From Lyophyllum atratum (lineage: Eukaryota; Basidiomycota; Agaricomycetes; Agaricales; Lyophyllaceae), in NCBI GenBank assembly GCA_014905825.1, contig JACGCN010000003.1:744001-808000 (forward strand): 64,000 bases of DNA. Direction: 5' to 3'. This document shows, in pieces, positions 1 to 10,155 of the stretch. The notes beneath the pieces are model-generated. The model made no database searches. It was not told where the DNA came from and saw only the letters and a program-made list of their open reading frames with translations. Numbering within the stretch: the stretch's first letter is position 1; the number at the start of each line of letters is the position of its first letter. The position numbers and the translations under genes were made by a program.

Positions 1-1178
1 ATGAAGACAAACAGGCGCCTTCCGACAGGGTTGTCAGGTTAATCTCCGTTCGAGTAGTCTGGACCGAAAGATCGCCATCGGTGAGGTCAGGCTCATCATA
101 CGCTCTCGAAGGTTCTAAGGTCTCTTTATTTGTCGTGATTCGTGGTCTCTTGTTCGTCAGTGGTGAGGGCGAATCGCCAGAGTAAAGAGTGGAGCTGGAG
201 CGCTTGTGTCCGTATGTATGGTCGATAGCTTTTTTACTGTGAGTAATTTCCCCTGGCGATTCCGAGGTGCCAGTAAGCGATCTTGCGGACTTCGTTATGG
301 TATCAGTGAGGTTATTTCGAGCGGATTCTATATGGAGTGGTATAGCCTGAAGCAGAGGTAGGAGGGGCATTAATGCAGCTATAACTGTTCCGTGTTGGTC
401 TTGCAGAGAATGGAGAACTTGGGACTGTAACTGGAGCGCCTGTGAATGGGTTTGATTGAACTGGCAGTCTAGAATTTAGTCAGAAAAGGAATAGGAATGG
501 CAAAGCGTACTAATTGAATAGCATCTATGCGTTTGTTTAGCGCTTCTAAGTGTGTGTTAAGGTCCTTGGAGAGTCTTCCTAGCTGTTCCGTTTGGGCTGG
601 AGAGCCGATAGATGTTTGAAGTTGCGTCTGACTGCGATTCACTGCATCACGAATGAGCTTGCGCATATACCTGTGCAAGATGGGCTATGATGTATTGGAG
701 AACAAGGAAACGAACCCAGATCAACCAGTTCTCCAGTCAAACTGTCGTGTTCGCGTTGAAATAGAGTATTAACCGTCAATATTTCGTGTTTCGTCTCATC
801 CAACCCAGAACATAGTTTGTCCACTCTAACAGAAAATGTATCAAGGTGAGCCTGTGTATCGTGCAGTAGTATCCTCATAGAAGTTCCGTTTTTGTCCAAG
901 GGAGTGATTGGTGGAATAATGATATCCGAATTTGGTAGCGGCCCTAGTTTGTCCTTTCGAAGTAGATGAGCCCAGAGCGCTGTCGAGGCTGATGTCCTTG
1001 CGGGTATTCCATAGTTTCTTCCAGGCTCCAGAGACGAGTGGCTCAGCGCAGTCATACGTACGCAAAGTTGGGTGGAGGAGGAGGAGGAGGAGTCGTGGAG
1101 AGAAGGGAGTTGAAGAAGTTGAGCCTGAGGCCGATGATCTCCGAAAATACAATCAATCCCGGACCTTCGGCCCGTCAT
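1..1178 (-). CDS. Coiled-coil protein, 5' portion; truncated by the left window edge
   Basis: I do not recognise this gene. On the minus strand three open segments join by plausible introns. The first (about 1055-720) ends ELVDL. An intron at about 717-647 leads into VNRSQTQLQTSIGSPAQ (646-511). A further intron (donor GTACGC at 510-505) leads into an exon open from about 439 through base 1. The middle part is heptad-like (DTQAHLDTFSVRVDKL; LEALNKRIDAIQL), which suggests a coiled coil. The last visible part is Ser/Thr-rich with a basic TNKRPRI patch that could be a nuclear signal. The start is uncertain: methionines at 1178 and 1055 are in frame, and a second frame over 960-1060 also looks coding (see findings). 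A scaffold or chromosome-associated role is possible but unproven. The 3' end lies outside the window. Confidence 0.55.
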
Positions 1179-1854
1179 GCCACCTCCGGATGAGTTGACT
1201 CGGAAATCACGATAGGTAACAGGTTAAGACAAGTAAACAGAACTCATTCGTTTCCCTATGATACACCGGTGTTCATGATATATTTATCGCCCCTCTACCG
1301 ACATAGAAGGCCAGAGCATCGTGAGGCCCAACGGAAGCTGTGAACTTCCCGCCCGAAATAGTATAGGTAGCAGCGCCACAACTGTTGAATTTGGCGTGGC
1401 TATGATATAGAAGTAAGCTCAATACTCTCCATCAACCCACATCTCCCCTGCCGCGCTTGATGCGCCCATCAGGAAGGCTACCCCGGATACTCTGGGCGTT
1501 AAGAATACGGAACCCCTTGCGTCGCTCCCTCAACCGTTCGCTGCTGCAAGCTAGTGTATTTAACTTACATGATGTCGCAATCTGTTTGTGACCGTGGTAA
1601 AAAGAGAAGGTAGTCTTTTCGGGCCAACTTGAGAATACTGCTTTGATCCGCAAAAAACACATCCTCATATGCCCCTCGTACTCGCAGGAAAATGCAGAGC
1701 ATGTTGGGGCGCCATGAGCAATACACTTGTGGTATGTCCACGAGAAAGGCTAAGGTATACACGGGAAATACGAGCTATTGGTACACACAATAAAGAAGCC
1801 CCACAACAACGAAAGAAAAATACACCCGTAACGCAGACATATCCAAGATAAAAG
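1179..1854. other. Intergenic region upstream of the coiled-coil gene
   Basis: About 0.68 kb between the 5' end of the left-edge gene and the 3' end of the Zn2Cys6 factor. Short open frames occur on both strands, but none shows a recognisable domain or a convincing exon chain. It probably holds the promoter of the left gene and the 3' UTR of the right gene. Confidence 0.5.
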
Positions 1855-4800
1855 TTAACTAGGCACAGTAGATGTAGAAGGTGGAGAGGAAGCAGCAGGA
1901 GCGGTACTCGTATCCATGATTCCGCAGTCCTGCATAAAGGACAGCCACCCCGAATCGATGTCCGACCCCGTCATCAGCCCGAGCTCCAGCAGCGTGCCTG
2001 TAGGATCCGTGTCCATGGGTGAACTCTCATATCCTGCAGACGCCGGCGACGACTCGTAGGCCGGATAGTATGGCTGCACACTGGGGTATGGTGCCGGCGG
2101 AGCGTACTGCGACTGCGTGGGGGAGTCCTGGCCGCCAGTATAATGCATGGTCATAGAAGGCCTGAGATCGTTCAAAGGTAGCTGTCGCTGCTGGGAAAGG
2201 CCCCGTTGGGAGAGTGGTGGTAGCCATCCGAACGACGTGTCAGCCTTCGGAAGCCCAGTCGTATCCGGTGACAATTCGCGCCATTCCTGCCGATTCTCGA
2301 CAGGCTGTTGAGCCTGGGGGTAAGAATATGTGTTGGCGTTGGCGTCTGATGGCCCGGCCACAGGGTTGCTCATCACTCCGTTCGCGACGTACCCCGTGAA
2401 CCTCGAGAACATGTCGCCCATCTGCTTCTCTGGTACAGGTGCAGAACGACCTTCACTCTGACGCTGCTGAATGTTGTCGCTGACGCCCAATGGCGGCGTG
2501 AGCCCGACTCCTCCGAGGCTCGATTGGTCGTTCGAGGTGCTACTGCTACGCCTAGAAACGGTGAAGGGGGCAGGCGGGGACAGCCCGAGGTCGCCCCGAA
2601 ACGACGCAGTACCCAGATACTCTACAAGCGCCGGGTGCACCTCTGCAGCCGATACAGCTATACGAGCGAGCGCAGCACCGCTTGACCGGCGTCTCGCTTC
2701 GCCTAGCTTCGTAGATGAGCTCGAGTCGTCCGCGGGTGGGGGCGACGAGTCATCGATGCTCTCGATGGATGTGACTGAACGCCTGTTGCGCGATTTCCGC
2801 GATAGCACACGTGTTTGGCCGCCGAAGATCGCCAGCTCATCGTCGCCATCATCGATGACTTGGTAATCGGATGAGAAGGGGAAGAGGGTTGGGGGGCTGG
2901 TGGAGAGTTGGGCGGGTATGTTCGTGGACGTGTACTGGGCGTACGCTCGTACGCTCGCCGCTACGTTTGAATTTGGCGACCGGGTAACAACAGTGCCTAC
3001 AATAATCTACAGGTCCGGGAATTTGATTAGAAAGCATACGGGAACTGGGGGATGCGAAACTGCTTACAGCTGCGGAGAATGTGTGATACATCAGGAACCA
3101 GACGCGCATCGCCATCTCCGCACACCGGTCGAATTGGTGTGAGGATGCCTTGATGATAACAGAGGCACAGCGGTATGCAGTCAAGAACGAGGGAGCGAAC
3201 GGGCTGAGCAGCGGGTTGGACGGATGGTCGAGCATCGCTTGCGCGAAGAAGCTTCGATGCAGGTACAACATCGCTAGACGCACATTTCAGCATCACATAC
3301 ATCCATAACCACAGAACAGCACTTACTCACTGTCCGATGCTGACTCGCATAGAACCCTTGCAAGCTCAGGGAGCTCGAATAGAAGTCCTCCTCGCCATCC
3401 TCGCGCTTAACGTAGGGCTTGAACGAAGTCGGGAATGATATCTCCCGAACCTTCCGGTCGAGCTCCAGGACGGTGGTATAGCTCGGCGACTTGGCTACGA
3501 GGGTCGTATCCGCAACAGCCAGGAACATGTCTCGCCCAAACGCATATTTCATCCGCCAGACTACATGTCGGTCAGCAACTGGGGATGGTGGTGGCTAATG
3601 AGACGGAGACGGACGTACACCCGCCTTGAATCTCCCCCGTATCACTGAGCGTCGCTTCTTCGTCAATGGGAAACTCGCAGTCGACGTAGGAGAGGTGCAT
3701 GGCGGGCGGGCGACCGAGGGCGAGGCTCTATGTGTGGAGGGTGGTTTAGCATCCGGATTACTTGGCGTCAGGAGTTCTGCGACCTACGTGAGAAACGTCT
3801 GCGGCGAATACCTCCCAGAATAAAGTCCTACGTTTTTGGACGGTTTTAGCATCCATATTCCACCTTGCACTATCCCGATCTGTTATCGTGACGGGGTAAG
3901 GGAGCCGTAACGAAGAGGGCGGGGCAGCGCAGACTCACGAAGACCGATCTTTAGATAAAGAAGTGAGCGCAACGAAACAGAATCCCATGAATCGAAATCA
4001 ACGTACGCCCTGCGCGAGCTTTGCAGCAAAGCTCATCACGCACCACTGCATCATCAATGAGAACCTTTTCCAGTCGATAATGAACAATGATACTCACCGC
4101 ACTATCCCGAGAATACTTCTTCCCAGCTAAACAATGATACGTCGCCATCAGTCCCATCGCCTGTACCGTGTCCAGCTGCGGGGAGTCGAACACCACCCGC
4201 AACGACAGCGCTGCCCGCGCCAGCTCATAGTAATGCTCCGCCTCCGCATTATACGGCGGGAGCGTGAGGTCGAGCAGGGCCCCAAGCGCGAAGAGAAAGT
4301 ACAGCGTCGCGAGCGCGTGAGGGGTGTTCTTCGTGACGTCCCCTGACGCCGTCCTCCTTGTACCCGGCTCGAACTTTCCCGAGGCATCCCCGCCAGAGTG
4401 CCGTGTGGCGGAGGCTGCGGCCGCGTACACGCCGGGCATGAAGGAGTCGAAGAGCTCGTCGCGCTTGATTGGGCGGAAGAAGTTGGCGGCATGCTTGAGG
4501 TAGGAGTCGCAGAGGGACCAGGCTCGGTCTTGTGGGGGAAGGTGGGATTCGAGGAGAGCGAGGGTTTTGGAGCTCGAGCGCTGGCGTTTGGTGAAGGGGA
4601 AGAGGTTGGCAAGGGTTTCGATTTCGGGGCTGACGGCTACGCTCGATGCCTCTTCGACGCCTTCGTCGTCCGAGTCCTCGCCGGCCTGCAAGGTGTGATG
4701 GGTTAGAGAGATGAGGAAGCAGGGATTGTAGGGTCGTTGTTGTTTACCATCATGAGGGTCTGGGAGAGCGTCAATGTCAGAGCGTTTAACGAAGATAGGG

Positions 4801-5496
4801 CGGGTGGACGCACCTCGGAACCAGCAGATCTGCCAAAATACTTCACTTCGCCGGCGTCACCCAGAGTCAAAGTACCCAGTGCATCAATGGACTGAGCTAG
4901 AGTTTGCTCTGCCTCTGAGGGCGAGGACAATGGATGGCGACCATCCGGGGCCTCTGGTCCGAATTTGACTTTGAGCAGCTCGTCTTGTAGCAGCGGGTGT
5001 CGTTGGTCGGAAATGGTGGACTGAAGGATGGCCAGAGCGTCTTCGAGCTGTCGTATCCGATGGCTCATGTCGGCTATCTTCTTGTGCAGTTGATCGGTGT
5101 CAGCTAATATGAACCTGGCAGGGATAAGCAAGATAGATAGCCTCATCCTGCCAGGAGGTACGTACCGAGTGCCTTGCCCGGCTGAGAGTATACCTACGGA
5201 AGCACATAGTTATCGACGCGTATAGTAGGCAGAACCAGGCACGTACCACACGGACAGATACTCTCGCACCCTCTCCTACAGCAAGAGCTGCATGGCACCT
5301 TCTTATCACAACGCAGCTTGAGTCGTCGGCATTCGGCACAGGAGAGTTCGCCTGGAGAGACGTGGGTGGGACGCCGGAGAAGAAAGGGAGAGAACGCACC
5401 TCGAATCCGTTTCAGCTCAATGTCCTTTAGTTCTTCTTCAGTAATCTTGCGTTGAGCCCTTCGACCAGAGGCCGCTCGCGTGGGATCAGGAGGCAT
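1855..5496 (-). CDS. Zn2Cys6 fungal-specific transcription factor
   Basis: This is a binuclear zinc-cluster regulator spread over many exons. Exon 1 starts MPPDPTRAASGRRAQRK at 5496 and ends near KRIRG. Exon 2 carries the six-cysteine cluster CAECRRLKLRCDKK...C-x2-C-x6-C. A linker helix follows (DTDQLHKKIADMSHRIRQL, about 5100-5040), likely the dimerisation coiled coil. The central region has the fungal-specific transcription factor domain (PF04082 type): HALATLYFLFALGALLDL (about 4330-4280), then a short exon with RDSARWNMDAKTVQKRR and LFWEVFAADVSH (about 3880-3785), then SLALGRPPAMHLSYVDCEFP (about 3735-3670). The last exon (about 2830-1855) is Ser/Pro-rich and ends in an acidic tail (LLELGLMTGSDIDSGWLSFM), a plausible activation domain. 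The factor should be nuclear and bind CGG-type sites. The target pathway cannot be told from sequence, and no metabolic cluster surrounds it. Confidence 0.88.
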
Positions 5497-5867
5497 CTAA
5501 GCTTCAGCTGAGGCCGTCCCGAGCTTTCGTGAGGGAGTCCTGAGAGAGCAACCTTCGGGGTGGTCGAATGCATGGCTGCAGATGTGGCGCTCATCAGACA
5601 TGTGATCTGTCCTCGCTCGATCAGGGCGTTGATTCTTGAATGCGGGGCAGCCGGTTTTATCCCGTGGAGCGCGCTATCCATTCGTGGAGTGTTCATGAGA
5701 AAGGCTAAGGTAAACGCTACATAAAGAAACATAAGCCTATATCATACAAAATGTAGTACATGGGTAGTTGCGAGCAGATCAAGGTGCATGGGTAGTTGTG
5801 AGCAGATCATGGTGCAAGATGGATACAGGTAAAATAGGGCGGGCGGTTAACAATGTGCCGTCGATGG
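5497..5867. other. Intergenic region with a short tandem duplication
   Basis: This stretch lies between the start of the Zn2Cys6 gene and the end of the Nnf1 gene, both on the minus strand, so it should contain the zinc-factor promoter. The only structure seen is the two-copy 28-bp repeat listed separately. Confidence 0.5.
5759..5814. repeat. Two-copy 28-bp direct repeat
   Basis: The unit catgggtagttg-c/t-gagcagatca-a/t-ggtg occurs twice head to tail with two mismatches. It sits in the short region upstream of the Zn2Cys6 gene and past the end of the Nnf1 gene. No function is suggested beyond a local slippage duplication. Confidence 0.8.
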
Positions 5868-6692
5868 TCATGGCGGAAGGTCCGGTTTCAAGGACTCGGT
5901 TGTCTGCACAGTCCATCCTTCAATCTCCTCTGTGGGCAGCTTTTGCCATTCCTCGTAAACCTGAACAATGACTCAGACCAAGTAGAGCAATGAATAGCAG
6001 AGAAAGGCACGTACGCTATCCAGTTTATCCAGAAGTTCATCCGCGCGTTGCTTTGAGCTGGCCGTCGCTGTAACGTTCTCCTGTAGCTGGGCTTGGAGAT
6101 GCCTGTTCTCCTCCTCCATCTTTTATATTCGCTGAATGAGGCTTTTTTATGTAAATAGGTAAGAACATACCGTGGCTAGAGCCTTGCGTAGTCTCTGGAC
6201 TTCAGACTCCAACATCGGGACGGTTCTTGCAGAGACCGCGACGCGAGGCTCCAGATCCTCCCTCCATACGTCCTTACCAGCTTCGCCCCTTGCTTTCCGT
6301 TCCTTTGATTCATTGACCACCCTATGAAGGATATCTATGTTCTCCTGTACCGTATAGTCCTTGAAGAGTTTCTCCAGATCATTCTACATGTTCATGAATG
6401 AGTGATATAAGGCACATGTAGGAGCAAACAACGCACATACAACGTTCTGGGACTCTATGTACTCGGATATGCTGTCGAATGTCGCCGACGCGCCGTTCTT
6501 GTCCTCTTCGACGTAGAGTGGGAAGCATTCCGCGAAGTCCTCGAATCTAGGCACCCAAAGCTCGTCAAAAAGCGCGTTTTTCACCGTCTACGAGGGCGAT
6601 ACGCACGTCCACTTGTGCGCTGAGCGCTGTATCGCGAGTTGCAGGGCCGACCGGAAATGGGTCCAGCGTCGGCTGCCCGACTGGTTATACAT
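5868..6692 (-). CDS. NNF1: Kinetochore protein Nnf1 (MIND/Mis12 complex subunit)
   Basis: The product matches the Nnf1/PMF1 family, a subunit of the Mis12/MIND complex that links centromeric chromatin to the microtubule-binding Ndc80 complex. Exon 1 starts MYNQSGSRRWTHFRSALQLA and ends at HKWT. A 60-nt intron (6547-6606) joins it to FEDFAECFPLYVEEDKNGA, which recreates the family signature (helix, then F-x2-CFP). The next exon is NDLEKLFKDYTVQENIDILH followed by NESKERKARGE, where the basic stretch is typical of the family. It continues into a C-terminal coiled coil (MLESEVQRLRKALATV; MEEENRHLQAQLQENV) and ends EGWTVQTTESLKPDLPP. The length, about 200 residues, fits the family. The start is the first ATG of the exon that carries the conserved helix. 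Confidence 0.85.
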
Positions 6693-6802
6693 GGTGGTGG
6701 GTGGTAGAATAGAGTACAGGAATGGTAACCGTGTTTAGTTGCCGAGCAAGTTGCCGGTGGGGGGTGGCTGTGCGACTTTCGGCGCTGTTACCAACAGCCA
6801 CC

Positions 6803-9800
6803 ATGGACCCCTTGCGCGATGAGGAGGCCGGGCTGCCTGGTGGCAGAGGAGCCAGACAGCGCAGCTCGATCCCCTCCATTCTCTTTATAAGCTTCATGCT
6901 GTTCATGCTCACGAGCCACAATGGCGACGAGTTCCTGGCGCGACACCAGTATCAGGATGCACTGCAGTCATTGACGTATCAGCTTTCGAATTATACGGCC
7001 TGGATGAATGGGACGAGTTCGGAGTTCAGTGTTGTGAGTGTCCATTTCTGGTCATTCAGAGTTTTCGTTGACTCGTGGACGTCCAGCCAGATCAGGACCC
7101 TGCACTGCCGCCGTTATTGGGTGCATTCGATATTCAAGGGAGCATCCTCGACCCGCACGAAGCATCGTACTACTCCAATGTCACCGGGTTTATCCATGGG
7201 TCCTCACCTTTCCACAATATCACGCCCTCTGCCCTCATGGACAACACCACTGCGCCGTGGAGCTCTGCTGCTCAGGCATACATGGCTGGTGCTAATGAGA
7301 CTGAGATAGCAGAGCGGATAGGTACCTGGAACTGGACGGCGTCGAATAAGCTGGCACTCAGTCTGGTAGAGAAGCTACCGGCTCATCCCAATGGCACAAT
7401 AATATCGGACACAATTGCCCTCGTTCATGTATGTCCTCATTACTACCACGAGGTCTTGGTAACGCAATTGTGAACAGGGAAGAATCGAACTCACGGATGC
7501 TAATACGAAAGATGACCTACGGTTGGAGTTTTCAGGCGTCCATTTTATACGGAACGGTTCCATCTACGGGCTCGCTGAGCCAACTGGGTAAGGACAATCC
7601 AATCTGGGGAAACCTCTTCCTCCTGACGTCATTTTACTTCAAGGCGACATATAGATATCAGGCTCCTGCCTTCTCTTGTCCCGGTGTCTGCGAAAAACGA
7701 AACCGCGGTGATCATCGAGCCCGAGCTCACTGCGCGCATCAACAAGCTGAAAAATCTTATTGATGCCGGCATCATTGACGACTCTTCCAGTGGTACGCCT
7801 CCTTGTTGGTCAGCTTGTGAATCCTAACTTAAATGATATGAACAGAGGAGCCCCCGAAATCGACTTGTCCATTTGAGTTTTTCGCGCAGATACACGCGGT
7901 TCCTGTCCCCGAGTATCTCATGCAGGAGCTTGAGGAGGAAATTCAGAAACCGACGGGGATTTGGACGATTGATGCACCGAAGCTGTCGGTCACCGGACTT
8001 TTACTGAGCAGGGAGTGTGGACTGATGTTCGAGGTGACCGAGACCGAAGGACTGAGGTATACGAATCTGTGATTTTCCACCTTCATGGTTTCTGAACGCT
8101 GTACCTTGCAGGTCACGCACCTTCTTCCGAAAAGTGACAACCTGTGCGTTGGTCGACGTATAGTTTTTGCCAATCGCGCTAACTTACTTATATCTCGTTA
8201 GATGCCGGCTCCGCTAGTCTTGTTTACTTGATCATGTTATGTCTCTTTTCTCGTCAAACAGAACGAAGTCGTACCCCATCGGGCTTGGCGCGTGTATCGC
8301 GGTGGATGTTCCTCTCACAAGCCACAGTAGATTCCGTCTCCTTCGCGGGGCATATCACCTTCGCCATTCTTGCAGAGGGGCGACCTTCACTCTCTCTCAT
8401 TGCCCCTGCGTTTCTTGCTTGCATCTTGTTCGTGTATGAAGCAGTCAGTTCTCTCCTTAATCTGCTAGCTCCCACAACCTGATCCAATATGCCCTTGCTC
8501 TCCCCAGCAATTCTCGGTCCTTGTTCATCAGATACAAATACCGGAGGATGTCGTTCCCTCGCGACCCACACCACCTGCGACTCCTTCTCCTACACCAACT
8601 CCCGCAGCGACCCCACCTCCTGCACCCATTCGCAATGCTGAAAATAGCTATCCCCCAACAACTCCAATTCCAGCGGCCTCCCCTCAGATACCTCCACCTG
8701 TTCAGGCGGCCGCTCCCACACCGGCCCCCACGCCCCCTCCACCGTCACCGGAGCAGCCTACCTTCATTGCCTTCTTCTTCCATCACATCCGCACGGATCC
8801 CCAAGCACCCCTATGTTTGTCCCGCATGTGCTTCTTCCTATGAGCATAAAGTTTGACCTTTTGTTTCGTTTACCAGGGGTGACACTATTCATCTTCCTCA
8901 CCTTCATCGTCCGCGTCATCTTGTCGCCGACGCTGTCAATGGTGTTCGTGAGCGTCACGTACTCGTTGATTTGGCTCCCCCAGATAATACGGTCTGCCCG
9001 ACGGGGTAGGAGTAGTGGGCTGACGAAGGAGTATATCGTTGGTACGACTCTTTGTCGGCTCTACCTTGCACTATGTGAGCCTCGTTCAGTGCCTCCCCCG
9101 TTGGATCTATCCTGATGTTTCACGGCTTTGCAGACTTTTTGGCGTGCCCTAAGAACGTGCTTGATGTCGAACCTCGACGTAGGTCTTGTTTCTTTGTCCG
9201 TTTCTGGACTGCACCTGATGAGGCTATATGCCTTCAGGCTGGTCATATCTCCTTGCAGCCTTTGTTTGCTTCCAGGGAGTCGTGGTCATTCTCCAGGAAA
9301 TCCTAGGGCCTGCATTCTTCCTCCCCAAGCGGGTAAGTCGAGCCCCACTTCTATATATCTTCTATTCGCTATTTGACGCTGTCCGTGTAGTATGTCATAC
9401 CTAAGACATACGACTACCACCCCCACATGCCGCTCCCGGACACCGAGGCCCCAGAACAGTCGCTGGGCGACTGTGCCATCTGCATGGACGCCATCGTCGT
9501 CGATGCTCGGGCGCGGGGCCAAGGAGAGAAGGAGAAGCTTGGCCCTTGGGATGGACAGGGAACGAGTGGAGGTGGGCTATTGAGTGCGATGCAGATGGGC
9601 ATGGAAGGGGCGGGGGCGAGGAAGGTGTACAGCTTGGCACCGTGCCATCATTTGTTCGTGAGTGCCGCTTACTTTTCTTTTTGGGAGGTGGACTTGTGCT
9701 GAAGGGGTGTTTGTATCGTAGCATACGGAATGCTTGGAGAAGGTTCGTCATTCGGTTTGCTTTGTGTATAGCCGTGCTGATTGGTTCTGTCGCATAGTGG

Positions 9801-9908
9801 CTCGCAATCAAGGTGTGTATTGGTGTCGGCGTTTTGTGAATGACTTCATGCTCACGAACAACCCAGAACATCTGTCCCCAGTGTCGGAGACCGTTACCAC
9901 CGCTTTAA
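6803..9908 (+). CDS. TUL1: Transmembrane RING E3 ubiquitin ligase Tul1/Dsc1
   Basis: Catalytic subunit of the Golgi/endosomal Dsc E3 complex, which ubiquitinates misplaced or orphan membrane proteins; in fission yeast the complex also activates the SREBP homologue. The start ATG lies in a good context (gccaccATGG). A signal-anchor (SIPSILFISFMLFMLTS) precedes a long lumenal domain rich in N-glycosylation sequons (NYT, NGT, NVT, NIT, NWT; about 7000-8080). Several hydrophobic segments follow from about 8210 to 9300, interrupted by a Pro-rich loop (about 8560-8760). The C-terminus is a RING-type domain: CAICMDAI at about 9473, then a Gly/Glu-rich insert, CHHLF, an intron, HTECLEKWLAIKNICPQCRR, and stop at 9906-9908. 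About ten short introns are present. Order and motifs match the family closely. Confidence 0.9.
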
Positions 9909-10155
9909 GTCACCTGCTGTCACGAGGATCCCGTCGTCGCAAGCTTTGTATTCTCGCTGCTTTCGATGTAACATTATAATATACAACCGCTTAATTAATC
10001 CAGGCGATATTCGATTGCGCCAACGAGAGGGCCTGCCCAAGTAAGAAAGCAGGGTTCAAGGGTCGGCCATAGTGATATCGTTCATTTCTGAGTGGGAAAC
10101 ACCCGTGGAGAGGACGAAGGACATTCGTGGCGAAGGTAATGGCGTCGGTAATTGA

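Noticed and set aside
932..1198. Plus-strand frame of 88 codons with an Arg/Glu run
   Set aside because: It is the reverse of the Ser/Leu-rich part of the minus-strand gene (a repeated GGA/TCC tract) and has no domain or exon partners.
2471..2866. Plus-strand 131-codon frame
   Set aside because: Antisense to the last exon of the Zn2Cys6 factor; Ser-rich by mirror of the sense codons.
6588..6606. A 19-nt micro-intron in the Nnf1 gene
   Set aside because: The 60-nt alternative ending at CCTAG has normal length and restores the conserved Nnf1 motif.
9401..9871. Minus-strand 156-codon frame
   Set aside because: Antisense to the RING exon of Tul1, where the sense frame has the full cysteine/histidine pattern.
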